64,000 nt of DNA from Spirometra erinaceieuropaei (GCA_902702965.1 CACRXP010000030.1:1825853-1889852), one strand, 5' to 3'; positions 42,516-56,328 are shown, counted from the first letter of the stretch. Notes: generated by a model from the sequence alone, not told the origin. A program made the numbers and translations.

Positions 42516-43105
42516 TAGCAGCCTACATATTAAACTAGAAATATTTACGCTACTTACAAATACATGCTCTTTACTTCAGTACTCTCGTGCTTGACTTCCT
42601 AGCGCCACCTATATTTGTGGTTGCAGTTAAACAGCATTTGAAGAGGGACATAAATTCCTCAAAGTAGCATTGTAAACAACTTCCAAGAAGGTCAACGGGA
42701 GCTGGACCGGCCTTTAATTGCCCATTCGTTGCCCACAGTCAGTTACACCTTAATCCTGAGCCGGAAGCACTTGAACGCTGAGCCCGGCTCTGATCGGCCA
42801 TTCAGCTCAACAATCTGTCAGTTGGGCTGCTGCTGCGAGACAGAGGCTTATCGATCTGGTCGGGTTGCCGAAGACAAACAGGCATTTCCGTTTTGCGTTG
42901 GGTCCCTGCAGGCGACCGTGGACAGAGGAGCCATCAGTGTCCGGCAAGTTTTGCAAGCAATGACATACGATGCCAGAAGGGTTGATCGGGACAAAATACG
43001 GGCGTTTCGTTTTGGCCTGTGCGGAAAACCAAATTGTCCTTCGATGGTCCTTTTTACTGAACCCAAGTCTTTTCCGGAATAGTAGTAGGTTAATGGGTTT
43101 TTTGG
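42516..43105. other. Stretch with an unassigned open frame
   Basis: A 117-codon + frame at 42,729-43,082 is the longest here, with a locally GC-rich composition. I recognise no domain and see no splice context. It may be chance. Confidence 0.3.
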
Positions 43106-43301
43106 TCGGATCTTATTTCGTAGCCGTGCCTGCAGTAAACAAGCCTTAGCCGCCTGTCATGCGAGACCAGTTGTAATAGGGGGTGCAACCCTAATCCCTA
43201 ACCCTAACCCCTAAGCATAACCTCTAGCCCCAACCCCTTACCCTTAACTCTTAAACCTAAACGCTAACCCTAACAGGTACGGTTACGAAATAAGATCTCG
43301 A
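43106..43301. mobile_element. TIR element with telomere-like interior (copy C)
   Basis: Left TCGGATCTTATTTCGTAGCC then GTGCCTG pairs with right CAGGTACGGTTACGAAATAA then GATCTCGA. Inside: GAGACCAGTTGTAATAGGGG (family motif, near 43,163) and a degenerate (CCCTAA)n tract at 43,190-43,276. Confidence 0.72.
43190..43276. repeat. Degenerate telomere-like array
   Basis: About fourteen imperfect CCCTAA units inside the TIR element, comparable to 28,953-29,043. Confidence 0.85.
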
Positions 43302-45545
43302 CGCTTTTTCTAGTGGCCTTTAAGACCCGGATATACAACGCACGATTCGACAAGTCCTTGCATGACGTATATTTTCAGGTTAAAATTACGCCCACCAAAA
43401 TAGAATACTGATCGCGGCCCATCATTACCGTATTAATTTTCTTCTATAGTACAATGCATTTAAACAGGAGGACGAGTTGGCGAGCCTAGGTTTTCTTTCG
43501 ATAAATTCTCCTCAGGCCAGTACAATTATATCGAAACGGGGTACCGTCAAACACTTCAGCGACTGGAAAGTCGATTAGAGCTATATTTAAAACACAGGCG
43601 AGACGAAGACGAAAGGGCGCGGAAAGTTGTACGTGGTTAGTCTGCCTTTGAACACGGTGAGTGCCTAAATGGCCGACGGTCGTAACCTGATTGCGGCCGT
43701 CTCCGCTGTTGCCAACGGACGCTAGTTATCCTGAGCTACTGGACCAGCGTCTGTTAGCAACAGAGGATGCGTCTGGAACTTGTGCCGAGCTTGTGCGCGC
43801 AGAAGATTCTCATATAGGCTCGGCGCTTACCTTGGTCGAAGGTTGTCTAACCAGATGCGACTTTCCGCGGCCTTCTGATCTCGCCCCGCTCGTGATTTCA
43901 AATATAGCTTTAATTGACTTTCTTACCAATGAGATGTTTGACTGCATCCCAGGATAATTTATTAAAAGTTAACGTGTGCTTGCTAACATGTCTTCCGAGC
44001 ACTGCCATGGGGATTTTCGCGAATCATACACAAGAGGCTTTGGAAATTGGTTGGATATTACAAAACGTCTGTTTTCGCCCAAACCTTGCCTGTCTTCTTT
44101 CGATAAAATAAATTTGAAATGAATTCTTCTTAAATAAAAGTCCTTGTTTACCTCCAGTCAAATCAACATGCAAAAATAACAACATCAAATGTATGCCACA
44201 CTACCCATTAAAATTTTGATCATAGTTTATGAGTTAGACCACCCACTGTATGTGTTCCATGCAGGCAAACAGTGATGTACGAACTCACCCTTCGACTTCT
44301 TTTGGGCTTGGCAGGAACGGGGTTATTGAAAAAGTCAACAGTGGTCTGGGACCGATAGTCTGTCGGAAACGTCAGTTTCTGTTCTTCGGCTTCAATTTCT
44401 TTCCTAGGAGGGTGAGAAAAAGGACAGGCGCACACGTTAACTGACTAAGCCCCATTATTGTGACACCTATTCGCCCACTCTCTCGAGAAATGCCGAAAAG
44501 ACGTTTTTCAGTCTGACTACCCGATCAGAGTGGATTTGTATTAGGAAATCATTGATCGATATTAGAGTGTCATCATCCCAGTTAGGTCTACCGACAGAGA
44601 ACTGCGTAGGTAAGGGAAGGACACACACAAATAAGAGTATATATTAGATTGTTAATCGCAGGGAAGGCTATGAGACTACCGTCTTCTCCGACAGGTAACA
44701 CGCCTAACTAACATACGACTTGTGTAAGTAAGAGACCTTTTATTTAAAAATGCTATTCAACCACCGGTACTCAGTCAGTGTTCCGCCTCTATGGCAAATA
44801 TTATTCAAGGCCAAAACGACACGAGTTGACAAAATAGTTCACAAACCTCCCGGCAAAACGTACTAAAGGAAGGTACAAGGGAAAAAAGAAAACAGAAGAT
44901 TAAAGGCTAAAAAGTGTACGCAGGACGTACTTGACTGCCGCGCGAATTTCATGACTTCTGTGTTTCGTCTTGGCCCCTACGAGTTAAAGCAGGCAGCAGT
45001 GTTCATGTAAGTGTATGGGACATAGTCTAGAAGGCCATAGCATACCAAACAGCAAAAACGGTTTTTCTTCTCAAAAGAGGATTCGAATGACAAAAACCTT
45101 GAGCTCCCCCCCCACAAAAATGTCGATTATAGATCCTCGAAAGCATGCACAAAGAGTTTGAGATTTTCAAAGAAGTACCAACGCTACACTGTTATATCGC
45201 TCACTCTCTCTGTCACTTAAATTTGCTAAGTGACGAATAAAATCTGATACCCAAAAACTCCATGTCCAGGTTCGCTGTCTGCGAAGACCACCGGAGGTGG
45301 TGCGGAAAATCTGTCAGGTAATTAACGGAGATTTTAGTTGGAGAGGTTTGCTCCCCGGGCCTACGCTCCAGCTGTTCATGAATCTCGCCAGAATTTTGAT
45401 AGACACAGGCCCATGCTGGAAACGAATAACTTCGCTTTTCTGGACTTCCGTTTCGAGAACTTCTAAGCCAACAGCAAAGGAACAGGAATGAAAACACCAT
45501 TCACAGTCATAATTTCCCAAGGGAGGTATCCAGGAGAGCCTTCGG
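43302..45545. other. Unassigned sequence with a MITE-end fragment
   Basis: A MITE terminus (AGTTTATGAGTTAGACCACC then CACTGTA) lies at about 44,224-44,251. Open frames at 43,691-43,957 (88 codons) and 45,213-45,500 are unrecognised. No exon evidence. Confidence 0.4.
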
Positions 45546-45547
45546 GT

Positions 45548-46300
45548 GAACGAATTCGCAAACCATCTTTAATGGCAGAGGGGTGCTCAACGATTATTCT
45601 TACGGAACTCCCTCGTTCCGTTGTGCTCTTGTGGGCTCTCTCTCGAGTTCAATCAGCAGCCGCACAGCGGCGCATTATATAGACAGAATCTTATGACCGA
45701 CAAAGACAAGGAAGACTGAAATGACCAGTTCTGGCTCATTGGCTGTCGTCAGTTAGTCGTAACCAACCCCAAGGTGTGAAACTCTTGGGACTCGAACTCG
45801 CGACATGTAAGGACGATCGGTGAACGTCCCTCTACCAGTGTATATTCCCGATAGAAACCGACAGGACAACGAATCTGTGGCCCAATGGTTAGAGGCGTGG
45901 CACTAGGCCGTCAGGTAACCCGAGTCAACAGCCTCACAGAGGCGCGTGATATGGGCAGAATAGCATTGCCGACAAAGACAAGGAAGACTTGAATGGTCAT
46001 CTCCAGCTTGTTGGCCGTCATCAGTCGGTTACAGTCAACACTGAGATAAACGGCCCCTAAGACTGGAGATCGAAGCCTGTTGTCTGGAAATCCAACATCC
46101 TAACCGATGAGACAACCGACAGAATGATGAGCTCGTTGCTCGATAGTTGCAGTGTTGGGCTTCTGACCAACAGCCCGCGAGTTAGGACTTCGGGGGTTGC
46201 ATACCGTGGGGTTGGGTATTTCTGACTGCTGTCAGCTAACAAGTCAAAATAGTCATTCCATTCCTCTTGACTTTATCAGTAATGCTGTTTTCGCGTTTGA
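45548..46300. repeat. Cluster of four SINE segments in alternating orientation
   Basis: Minus copy (45,570 to about 45,815, with the AACGGAACGAGGGAGTTCC 3' block in complement), plus-strand head (45,836-45,910: TATATTCCCGATAGAAACC, CCCAATGGTTAGAGGCG), minus copy (about 45,930-46,120) and plus copy (about 46,135-46,290). It is two head-to-head dimers of the kind seen at 2,223-2,672. Divergence is higher than in that dimer. Confidence 0.65.
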
Positions 46301-49300
46301 AAGTACGCCAAAGAACGTAAGGAGAAGTGCCCAGTGAGGTGGCTACCATCTCAGTCCGAGTTAGACTGACCCCTATTTCTCCCGGGACTGCAGGTTGGTT
46401 TGGGTGCAACTACTGACGCGGCACGCAGAATCAGTCTTAAGAGTACCGCACGATTACTGTCGTGCGAAAATTGAAAGTCTCTTATTATTTTTCAAACTTG
46501 ATGTTTATAGTCTAATCAGAAACCATATGGATGGTAAATGTGAAAGATACTGCAGCCAGCGCATATCCCACCCGACGTTGTTCGTTTTATTATAAAAAAT
46601 AGGGTAGTTCCGAATTTCCCTTAACCTTGACCTCAATTCCGGTCATTTGCGGCCAACTAAGATTATCTTCTGACAAAGTTAACTTTGTTGTACGAACATT
46701 AACAGTAGTAAGCTGCATCTCATGAAAATTATGTGAAAATGGGACATTCTGGTAGCAGTCTGGATGAGCATCATTACCTATATCTTCGGGCGGCCTGGTC
46801 TTTGGAGTGTAATGGGACCTATAGGTGGTGCCGCAGGCGCCGACTGGTGTATTGAATACGGAGAAAAGGCCTGGATGACTTTGAGGACCCGCTTTTATCC
46901 ATGTCTTGTCCAGTCCTTTGCACATACGCTGAAGCCTCAAACAGTGAAGTTAGAAAGGGCCCTCCTACCTCTTCTGCCCAGTTTTCAAGAAGACATTTCG
47001 AGTCAGAGTTTGTAATTGCCTCCTTCCATCTTTTGTCCATCTTGAAACTGACTGATTTTAGATAAATTTCTAAAAAAGGATGCAAAGAATACTAGCAGCA
47101 TTGTCTCGCCAGCTTTGCAAAATCAAACGAATGCAGCTCTAATTTAAGGACGAAGCGTTCAGAATGCAGTTGCATACAGCAAGATCAGTTGTTACTTTTA
47201 CCGATTTAGACTGTAATTGTAGATTTCGGCGTGCAAGTAATTAGCCTGTAATATAGCAGGTGAATCTGCCTCACAATCGATATAGGATAAAGGCATTACT
47301 ATCCCCCTAGAGGATAGAAAATCCAGGAAAAATATCTTAAAACTTATATGAACAAAGCATAGGCCACGTTACCCATAATCCGTATTTCTCAATAGAAGGC
47401 TTGGTGATCCTACTCAAATGGCTCAATCATTAGCGCTCAAGGTGACAGATCATTTTTTGGACAGGGGCTGGTGGTCGCTAATCGATTTTTTTAAACTTAA
47501 TGCAGGAGCATGTTCGTAGAAAAGCAGTGTGACTACGGCAAATTCAACTTATCATTTTTAAGTTCTGAGTACGGAACGTGTGTTAAAACCGTTTTACACT
47601 GTCGTCTGTAATGAATAACTATGAAATACTGAGCATACGCAAGACGAAGGTGGTTATTTGGAAAAAACAAGAGCATCTCACGATAGAGCATAGAAGGACT
47701 CTTTTGAAGAACAACGGTGGAGCAAAGGAGAATAGTTGATGCATTCTTTATGAAGAAAACTAGCTTTTAGAGAAAATGACCAGCGATTACCAGACCTTCA
47801 GATTACTTTGCAACAACTATGGGGATATATGTAATACATGAAAGTTCCCAGCTATTTATTGGTCATGATAGGTAAAAATTAACAGAGCGAAGCTGAAAAT
47901 TAATGAAAGTAGTTTTTGATAACCTTTCGGCAAGACAGATGGGTGCTTTACGTCAACATCGGTTTTGTGATTTTACTCGGTTCAGTCACTTTCTGAAAAG
48001 CCATTAAGCTACCCAAGACAAAAATAAGTTTCTTCGGCCGCATTTGTTTAACTCAAGTTTTGTCAGCTCTCTCCATTTTTAAAGATTTTTGTCGACTTAG
48101 ATAGCAACGAAATCAATTTAGCTGTCGTGTTTGAAAAGGACAATAGCACAAACGAAAACAGAAGTTAATCAGTATTTGCCTTTTCTTCTGTTTTGGTACA
48201 TATGTGACTAAATACATCTTCGTTGTCTTCATCAACAAATTTGTATATGGCATTGAGACTCTCAATGCTGAGAAGAAAAGGGGAGGATGAGATAAATAAC
48301 TGAATATTTATAGAACAGATTTAAGTCAAAAAGGCATCAAATTCACTTTATCCGTACGGTCGAGATAACTCCGGCATCTAAGAACATAGTAAGAAAAGAG
48401 TAATAAAAATTATTACGCCAGAATTTTTGACTTTCTTGTTAACAATTTCAATGTCTCATTTGTTGTGTTAATCTTCTCTGCTGGAATACGGACTTGTCAT
48501 AATTGTGGAGGACTGAGGCGAACAAGAACATATGCCAAAATTCTAGCCGTTGGTGCCGTCGTTTGTCCCTGTATACCCCCGTTCATACATGAAACCAACA
48601 ACTGGGCTTTCAGTAGGTGAACACGTTCATGCCATCGGCCAAAAATAAATCCATGGTAGTAATTTAGTTGTTGTGAGAATGCACCTTGCTTAATTTACTG
48701 TAAAAACGTGTAGACTCCTTGATCGCTTGCGTTATAAATAGAGAATCAACGGTCCTTAGGAGTTAGGTATGGTTCCGTCAACCACCGTTTACGTTTGGAT
48801 ATGTCCGTTTGCCAACGTTACCGTATGGTAACGTTGGGCAGATTTAAATTAAAAGTCCCATCCTGCTGCTGTAATCAACGGCAAAAGGTTTCCATAACAA
48901 ATTTAAGTCTCCAACGTATCTTTTCTTTAATATAATAAATAAACAGACGTTACCGTCGTTAGTTTTATCGCATTGAGTGCGTGGTACAAAACGTAAAAAC
49001 AGATAAAAATTTTCTAAGAGGCACAGAAAAACAGCAATGATAGGACAACTTTTTTTACAACCTCAACTAAATTATGCGATGTGTTTAAATGTGCGCAGCG
49101 TATCCGAATAAATTGACAATCTACACAGCTGGAACATATCCACGCTTAAGAAATAAATCAGAGCCACCAGGAAATTATAACGAGTGCGGAATGTTAAAGT
49201 GAGATATATGTGACACCAGAAAATAAGATTTAGTCTCAATATCAAGGCGATATACATGTATCCAGTCGACGACGTCTGATCAGCATCAAATACAATTGTT

Positions 49301-50155
49301 GATTTAAAATCGCGCATAACGCGTTGCCATAATATCCTATCGGTGAGGGAACAAATCAGGTATAGAGTTACAAGTGTTTTTATTGCAATAATCAAAGTTT
49401 ATTCAGTACCATTTATTTAAGTGGACTGCACGTGCGCGCCTTCAAACACATTTTTATGCATTTCTGGATCTTAAGGATGCATAATATCAAGTAATCATGT
49501 AAATATGTGTTGTATTTTCAAAGGGACCTGTACAGCCAAAATGAACTATTAGAACTTTGTCTATGACGAGTACATGTCTCCTTTACAGACACTCCGGTAT
49601 TAACTCTAGTTCATGTGTCGGACACTTGGAGCGATCGTATGCCTTGGCCTTAGGGAGTATGGCCAATTCTCTTCTCGAGTGCCGAGCTTAAAGGTTCTAT
49701 GAACCATCCGTGTAAACGTGTTTCAACACACCCTGAAGAGGAAAACGCTGTGCCCTTCTTCATGTTATGATTTTCAGAAACATATCGTATTTTACAAGGC
49801 TTTATACATAAGTGCTAGTCCTGAACAAGAGTTTCGATAAAGACAAAACTGTATTTTCGCTTGTCAAGACTCCTTTCGGGTTAGCCGCCAATTAAAGGGA
49901 AACCAGCTTCATGCCCGACTATGTTACAGTATATTTTTGAAAAATCCTGACTCACCTGCTTTCGGGATACCAACACTCATATAAATCCGGGCTGCGGAAT
50001 AAAGCACTCCTACGTCCGATTTATATTAAAACCTTTTTAATTATAACAGTATTTTTCGTCGCCTCCTTGTAGAGGAAACCAGAACCACAGGCCAGACAAT
50101 TCGTCTTGCATCCTCCTGGAACTGCCTTGTTAATGGGAGTTTTCGAACCATTGAA
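46301..50155. other. 3.9 kb without recognised features
   Basis: AT-rich, few long open frames, and no repeat I can match to others in the window. The 116-codon minus frame at 46,590-46,940 resembles nothing known to me. Confidence 0.4.
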
Positions 50156-50159
50156 GTTC

Positions 50160-50280
50160 TCAGTTATGGATGAACAATGATCCCACTGGTAGAGGGGCGT
50201 TCATCGATTGTTTTTACGGAACTCCCTCGTCCCGTTTTGCTTTGGGGGCACACACCCGAGCCAAAGCAGCCACTTTTAAA
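50160..50280 (-). repeat. SINE 3' fragment
   Basis: GTAGAGGGGCGTTCATCGAT, TACGGAACTCCCTCGTCCCG and CCCGAGCCAAAGCAGCC are a diverged complement of the SINE 3' end (compare 36,563-36,650). Confidence 0.6.
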
Positions 50281-51130
50281 TTAGTGGCAAGAATTTAGAC
50301 TGCCTGAAGTCTTAGCCTACAGGGAACTTCTGTAGTTGCCCCTATATTTGAGCTGATTATTACGTCATTTACAGTATCGACTTTTGGACCAATGCCAGAG
50401 TCTAAGCTACCAGGGCAGCACAAGGGCGCTTCATTTATCGCAAGTGGTTCCATACCCCACGCAACAAAAATATGGACAGCATTGTGACAGGTTCGTTTGA
50501 CCTTATCTTTTATTCCAGTCATCCGTCTGATTTTCGCCCTTCTGCAGATATGCAGAGCGACAGTAAAACTCGAACCCGCTTTTTGACTGAAGAGCGTATT
50601 CCAAAGCATGGTCTCGTCGATTTACAGTTGTGGCATATCTGCGGTGATTTTACTGGGACTTGAAAGTAGTTAATAACGGCAAGTATGCTAAGGAAGTCAT
50701 CTTATAGCCGCACACACAATTAAACAGCGGTTATCCTATTGCCCTGAGCTTCCCTAAAAATAAGGAAAATACTAGCAGATTGTGCAAGTTTTGTCCCTTG
50801 TGCGGACTCTTTACAAAGTCAAGGTGCTTCGTCTGTGAGGCAACTACACGCGCAGAACCTGTAAACATTGTGTTGTTCGTTATAATACAATTCTTCGATT
50901 TCCGTATGCACAAAAATCGCGCTCGTCTGTGATAGAATTAAAACGGGCGCGAATGCGCATACTGCATATTCATCGTATTAATTGCGTGCCAATAATTTCT
51001 CCATTCTAGATTCATGAGTGCTTGCCTCAGCATTATGATTCCGTTTTACTTTTTTGCCTCAAATTCCCGCAGTTTGATTTTTCATCCATGAAGAACCATT
51101 ATGTTGCTTACTAATGGTCAGCTTCGGTTT
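50281..51130. other. Unassigned sequence
   Basis: Nothing recognised. A 104-codon minus frame (50,295-50,609) has no domain I know. Confidence 0.35.
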
Positions 51131-51139
51131 CAAAGAATG

Positions 51140-51330
51140 TCGATATTGTTGCTTAACTGGCTTATGACAGTTCGGCCGTCGTCACCGACGATGTCAACCG
51201 TATGCTCCACAGCAAATTCGGAATAAGAATGGTGAATTACTCGTGAATGAGAGAGGTCGCTGGTGGCTGGGACGGTTGCACCCTCAAAAATGCCTACCAT
51301 CACACTTCCTGATCCATAACGATCACGCAA
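51140..51330 (-). repeat. Family R repeat fragment, minus strand
   Basis: The complement contains TTTGCTGTGGAGCATACGGT then TGACATCGTCGGTGACGACG, matching 24,378-24,410. The neighbouring 51,331-51,590 is GC-rich and may belong to the same insertion, but I cannot match it. Confidence 0.5.
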
Positions 51331-51599
51331 TCAGAATTTATACCAACTACACCAATTGCGGAGGTCGGCAGAGATCCCATTTGCCGGCACCGGCAACTTG
51401 GTCCGAAACCACAGCCCACATGTTGACATTTGTTATGGGTGGGCATTCCCGATTCCGGATTCCCGCAGAATCCGATGTGGACCTGCGCTGGCCCAGCGCA
51501 TCCACGACGTCGCCAGTTTTGAGGACAACTTGCTTATAACCACTCACGAAAATCCGTATTCAGCACCATTGGTCCATCTGTGGTAAAACCTCCCTCAAG

Positions 51600-52320
51600 T
51601 ACTTGAACGCTCGCTTGTTAGACAATGAGAAAAATTTGGAGAGGAAACCGCAAGCCGAGCAAATAACGTCCACACACACTATAAAAAGGAGAGTGGAGAC
51701 AGCCAAAAGACGCAGAGGGCAAAGCAAAGAGCGCAGACATGCAGGGAAAAACTAACAGCGGCCGAACAACTGCAAAAGATGATTAGAACTGGCAGATAGC
51801 CAAAAACGGAATAACAGAAGGAGCATAAAGAAAAATAAGGGCATATGACAAACTTTTCCAAGAAGAAATAAAAGCGATCAAAGAGTGATTTTTAGAAGCA
51901 ATTATATTTTAGTTGATACTCGGCTTCAATGATCGTTTTATGGTTGGAAAATTATTGGTTGTCGACAGACCGTAGAGTCTTGTCATTCTTGCGTACGCAA
52001 AAGACGCGTACTGGGTTTGATCGCTGCGCCCTTTTGAACTGGAACTTAGCTCGAAATAACGACTATTCATGAGGTCACTGCGAGCTCGGCCACTCGTCAT
52101 AAATGCAATTTACCTGGCTCTACAATTTCTCACTTACGGTAAGAGACATAACTCAGGGAACATTCTTGAGTTAGCCGAAAAATAACCAGCGACATGAAGA
52201 CAGTCAACTAGCATCCATCAAAACCCCAAACTAATAACAAATGACTTTCACTTAAATTTAAAGCAAAACAAGTACTTCAAATATTATTTTTTCTATTAAA
52301 AATGGCAGTTATTTTAAGTA
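51600..52320. other. Unassigned sequence
   Basis: A-rich patches, no repeat match, no coding feature. Confidence 0.35.
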
Positions 52321-52324
52321 AGTC

Positions 52325-52425
52325 GGAAACACTGAAACGTCAGCACTTAAATAAACCTCTTCCGGAGAGCCTGTCTTCGTCTTCAATTGATCAACCCGGA
52401 TATCTCAACTTTGCTAATCTGAACG
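52325..52425 (+). mobile_element. PLE tail fragment
   Basis: GAAACGTCAGCACTTAAATAAACC, CTTCGTCTTC and CAACCCGGATATCTCAAC match the tail at 26,446-26,605. The 5' half of the hammerhead (CTGATGA) is missing, so the copy is truncated. Confidence 0.6.
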
Positions 52426-55400
52426 CTAGAACTCGTGTCGAATGAGCATATCCAGGGTCATGTTATTCAGCCACAGAATCGTAGAAATCCTATGATTAGC
52501 CTCAAAGATGCGTTTTGCTAGCGATAGGCCGAGCGAACAGCTTGGGCTCCATGATCCAGAGTCTTCGAGATCTGTCTCACATGTCTTCTGCCTGAGTTAA
52601 AGGTTACCTTGCTAGTGATTTTGGGCAAAGTGGAATTTTCGTTGGTTTCCCTTCCCAAAAATATTGTTCCTGAATGCTAACCTATCTCTTCCGTTTGTCT
52701 GTGTTTATATAACCTTCTAATTACCGTTGATGTTTCGTCGGGCCAATTTAGAAAAAACTAAGTCGCTTAAATAACCTTCTTTATGGGAACGGACGGTCAT
52801 CAAGACCCCGATAATCGAGAAGGTATCAGACTTTCCTGAGTTGTCTGACTACCTATTTGTAGTAGTTTCCTGTAAATACTCCGAGCAAACGTTTATTTAC
52901 CTTCCTGAACACAAGTTAGAATCTCGGCCAGATGTTACGCCTATCGTGGAGTTTATACTACTATATTCTAGCAAAAGTTCCAAACTCCGTTCTGACTGGT
53001 GGCTTTCTGAGCTCTACGCTGATAGGTCTCTTATTTGAAGGTTCTTGTTAAACAAACCACTTAGGTTTTCTTATCTTTTCTTTTCTTAATGAAGCGAAGT
53101 AAGTGGTAGCCATATCTCTGACTTTAGTAAATCATTTGATAGAAGTGGGCACAATTGGTAATACTATAAACTCTAGGCATTCGGTCTCTCTGCCTTAAGT
53201 CCTTGGACCGTACCTGTACGCACTGTATCGGAAGGTAGCGAAAGAGTCATTGTGTAACTTTACAAAACTATGTAGAGCAGGCAAATATATTCGAAGGCGA
53301 TAGATAGGCAACGGTGTCTCCACGACTGCACTAGCAAATAGGTAATGCGATAAAAAAGAGGACTAATCAGAATTATACAGGTCGAAATTCGAATGGAAGA
53401 GAAAAAAACCGCTTTCAAACCGTCAAAACGAAAGCCCTGGACAGGTCAGTGTGGGTGGTTAGAATAAAACTAACCATATGGGACATCCGTTGGTCAACTA
53501 CTGCGAAGAATATGACGTTCGTCAAAGGTCGATCATGTATTTCGTAAGTAAAAGGATATTAGTGATTCGCGTATTCAAAAGCAAACGTCTATCCATAATT
53601 CAGGATAAATGTAAACTAAGTAGGGAAATTTTTTGCCATGAACATTTCCTTTGCAATGGAAATTAAGACAGTCGCTTGCTGCTCATGTAGGAGATGATGC
53701 GACCGTGGTCCTTACGCTTTCGAACTCCGCATTTGAGTCAAAGCAGTCACCTGAAAACGGTATGGATGTTCGTGGCGGACCTGTCGTCATAGTCGCGAAC
53801 ATTGCATCAATCGCCTATGGATGCTGTCATTTATATCCACACCAGACTATTTCACATCCAGGACAGGCAAGAAAATAAGATAGCCGTATACTTATCGAGC
53901 GAAAGCCGGTTTACTAGGAATTCGGGATCGTGGTGCGCATGCCGAGTAATGGGACCGGATGTTGCAGTTCCACTTGACAGTCGAAATGTGATTTCCCATT
54001 AAGGGCTTTTATTAGGCAACTTTGGAGCGTCAATGGATAACACGGTTTCGATCGATGCCATGTTATGTTTGCCCATGTATACAAGCTGGCCCATTGTGAC
54101 TTTACAAAGCGGAGACAGCTAGATGATTATATCCATCCAACGTGATTTATTGCGATCGCATATATGTTCAACCTTTAATCTCAAGCAACTCAGACTGATA
54201 ATTATGTTTTCTTGGATGGTATGAAACGCCACATAATGCATAAAATGTCTACTCCTGTCGTGGGAAGCGTCAATGGTAATTTGATGTCTGTGAGTGCTTG
54301 CTCGCCAGCATAATTTCCCTATCGCATTAGATATACATACCGATTTTATCTGCGAGCAACGACGGAAATAAGGGGTTCTTCCTATATATCGAGGGACATT
54401 TCTGGACAGAGCTTCTCCAAACAAGAACTAGGAGCACTTCCAACTACTTCGATGGCTTATTCGGCCACAGTCATGTGGAAGATTGGTGGGATGTAGTATG
54501 ATGTCGCATAAAATTTGCATCCAGTAATATGCGGTATTAACGGTAACATGACAGTTACGCGCAGTGTTCATTACAGTGCTCACCTACCAAAAGACCCGCG
54601 GTACAATGGCCAAGTAGATAAATCTTCTCCATTTATTGCTAAAAGTTGCCCACGGAGAATGAAGATTGGTTTTATGATCCCCTCATGCCCACTAAAATAA
54701 ACGACCATAAGAGAGAAAACCAAAAGACTACCAGAGTGCACGCTTAAGTGGTTCCAGGAAATTTCGCCCGCTGTTGGCACCTCGCCATTCAGTGGATTTA
54801 TTGACGTCTTTTAAAAACTACGCTGCATCCAAAACATAGCGCGTTACGAGAGCCACGCCATGACATGATGTACATTAATTTCGACAACTTTCGCGATTAC
54901 TTCGCCTATCCTACTCTCTGGGTTATAAGGCTACCCCTGCATGGTGTCTCCCATGTTTTCTATGCTGTAAATATGTCTGCTTCCGTGCCAACAGATTTTT
55001 TTCTTATGGAGATGAGCAGACAGAGGATGGTAACGTCGGTAGTGAGCTATTTGCGTTCTGCTACTGTACTTCGTTACGCGCGACTTCTGTCAAATCAGGT
55101 GAATGTACATATGAGGAGTGACATTGTTCTCAAGAAAACATGAACAGTTTCAGACTTGAAAATTGTTTGGCAAATTTTGGCGTTTGCGGCATAAAAGGTG
55201 GTAGGGAACATGTTGAGAGTACTTTGCTTTACCACACCTAGAATTATAAGGCCATACCTGGAAGACCTGCCATAAAGTCGTCTATTTTATTCGATGGCCA
55301 TCGATAAAACTAATTATTGCTTAGATAATAAATGATAATTTACAAACCCAGGTAACTCTTCTTTCGAAGAACGTCGTTTCCTTAACACAGCATAGCATTC

Positions 55401-55570
55401 GTGGGTGCAGAGTGGGCAGCTTGTACGTTGCTTAGGTCTTTGAGATGGGCCATGGTCTGTGCGCGCAGTGTTTGAATTGCGATAACGGAAAGAGGTAATT
55501 CTGTTGTGCCTTGAGGATCACTCTTGAGCCCACGAAGGCAGTTGGTTTGAGATCGTGAACAAATGTTGGA
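52426..55570. other. 3.1 kb without recognised features
   Basis: No repeat match, no protein domain, no splice-bounded exon. Short open frames only. Confidence 0.4.
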
Positions 55571-55571
55571 C

Positions 55572-55655
55572 GGAGTACCGACGAACACGAAGGAGATTAG
55601 AGTGATAAATTATGACCTACTAACCGTCATCAGACAGCTATAGCCGGTCCCGGCT
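55572..55655 (-). repeat. SINE body fragment
   Basis: CCGACGAACACGAAGGAGAT, then TGACCTACTAACCGTCATCA and GACAGCTATAGCC resemble the complement of the SINE body (compare 36,690-36,755). Confidence 0.45.
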
Positions 55656-55837
55656 TTGGAGGCCGTGAAATTCAAATATCAGAACCTTCGGCTCAATGAC
55701 CAAAGACTCAGGTTTTGTATTCCAGATGCCCCAGACATAGGGCCGAGTATTCTGGCCAATGAGGGCTAAAAATTCAAAAGTGATCATCCACAGTCTCCCA
55801 ACATTTGTCGATACTCCATTCAACATACACATAGCTG

Positions 55838-56195
55838 AAATGGGCATGCACCACCTAGATACTGGGCATACTTCTGCATGAGACAAGATTCGCATTGTCG
55901 GCGCCTGTCCAAACAAAAAGGCCGAGGAATTCCTGAAGCCGTGTACTTAGATTAGTTATACATCAATCGGCATATTGAGTTAGACGCCCTGTACAAAAAT
56001 GTCAAGGAAAAGTGGAAGAAACACCAACCGATCGATGCCCAATGGCGCATGCGGTGGACGATTACTGAAAGAAAGGCCGGATGGGTATTGTTTTCTGGGT
56101 ACGTTTGAAATGTTTACTGTTTTCTGTATTTTTACTTTAGTCTGACGACGACCGGGGAAACCGATGTCGAAAATTTACAAATAAAGTCTCCACTT
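55838..56195 (+). pseudogene. PLE 3' end: degraded GIY-YIG C-terminus and tail
   Basis: HHLDTGHTSA, a stop, then IRIVGAC and, after a frameshift, RHIELDALYKNVKEKWKKHQ with DAQWRMRW. These match the C-terminal part of the minus-strand PLE at 63,110-63,660 (TGHKFAWENTRIVGAC...LDATYKFLKDKW). After the stop comes CTGACGA (56,142), a GAC-CGG/CCG-GTC stem and GAAAATTTA, then CAAATAAAG. Confidence 0.8.
56142..56177 (+). ncRNA. Hammerhead ribozyme-like motif of a second PLE family
   Basis: CTGACGA (56,142-56,148), stem II GACCGG...CCGATGTC with a two-base bulge, then GAA followed by AATTT and A17 at 56,177 (stem III AA/TT with one loop base). AAATAAAG follows 3 bases later. The same tail, more decayed, is at 63,070 (minus) and 63,890 (plus). 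Confidence 0.5.
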
Positions 56196-56328
56196 TTCCA
56201 AAGAACCTACTAACTTCAAATCATATTTCTTTGGATGCCCGTAAAGATTCTAAAGTATATTTTGAAGGAAGAAAGTTTCTTACATTTTTGACACTAGTTC
56301 CCAGGCCGTCGGCAGACGTTCAAAAAAT

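Noticed and set aside
43691..43957. 88-codon + open frame with plausible composition
   Set aside because: No recognised domain, no splice signals, no similarity within the window.
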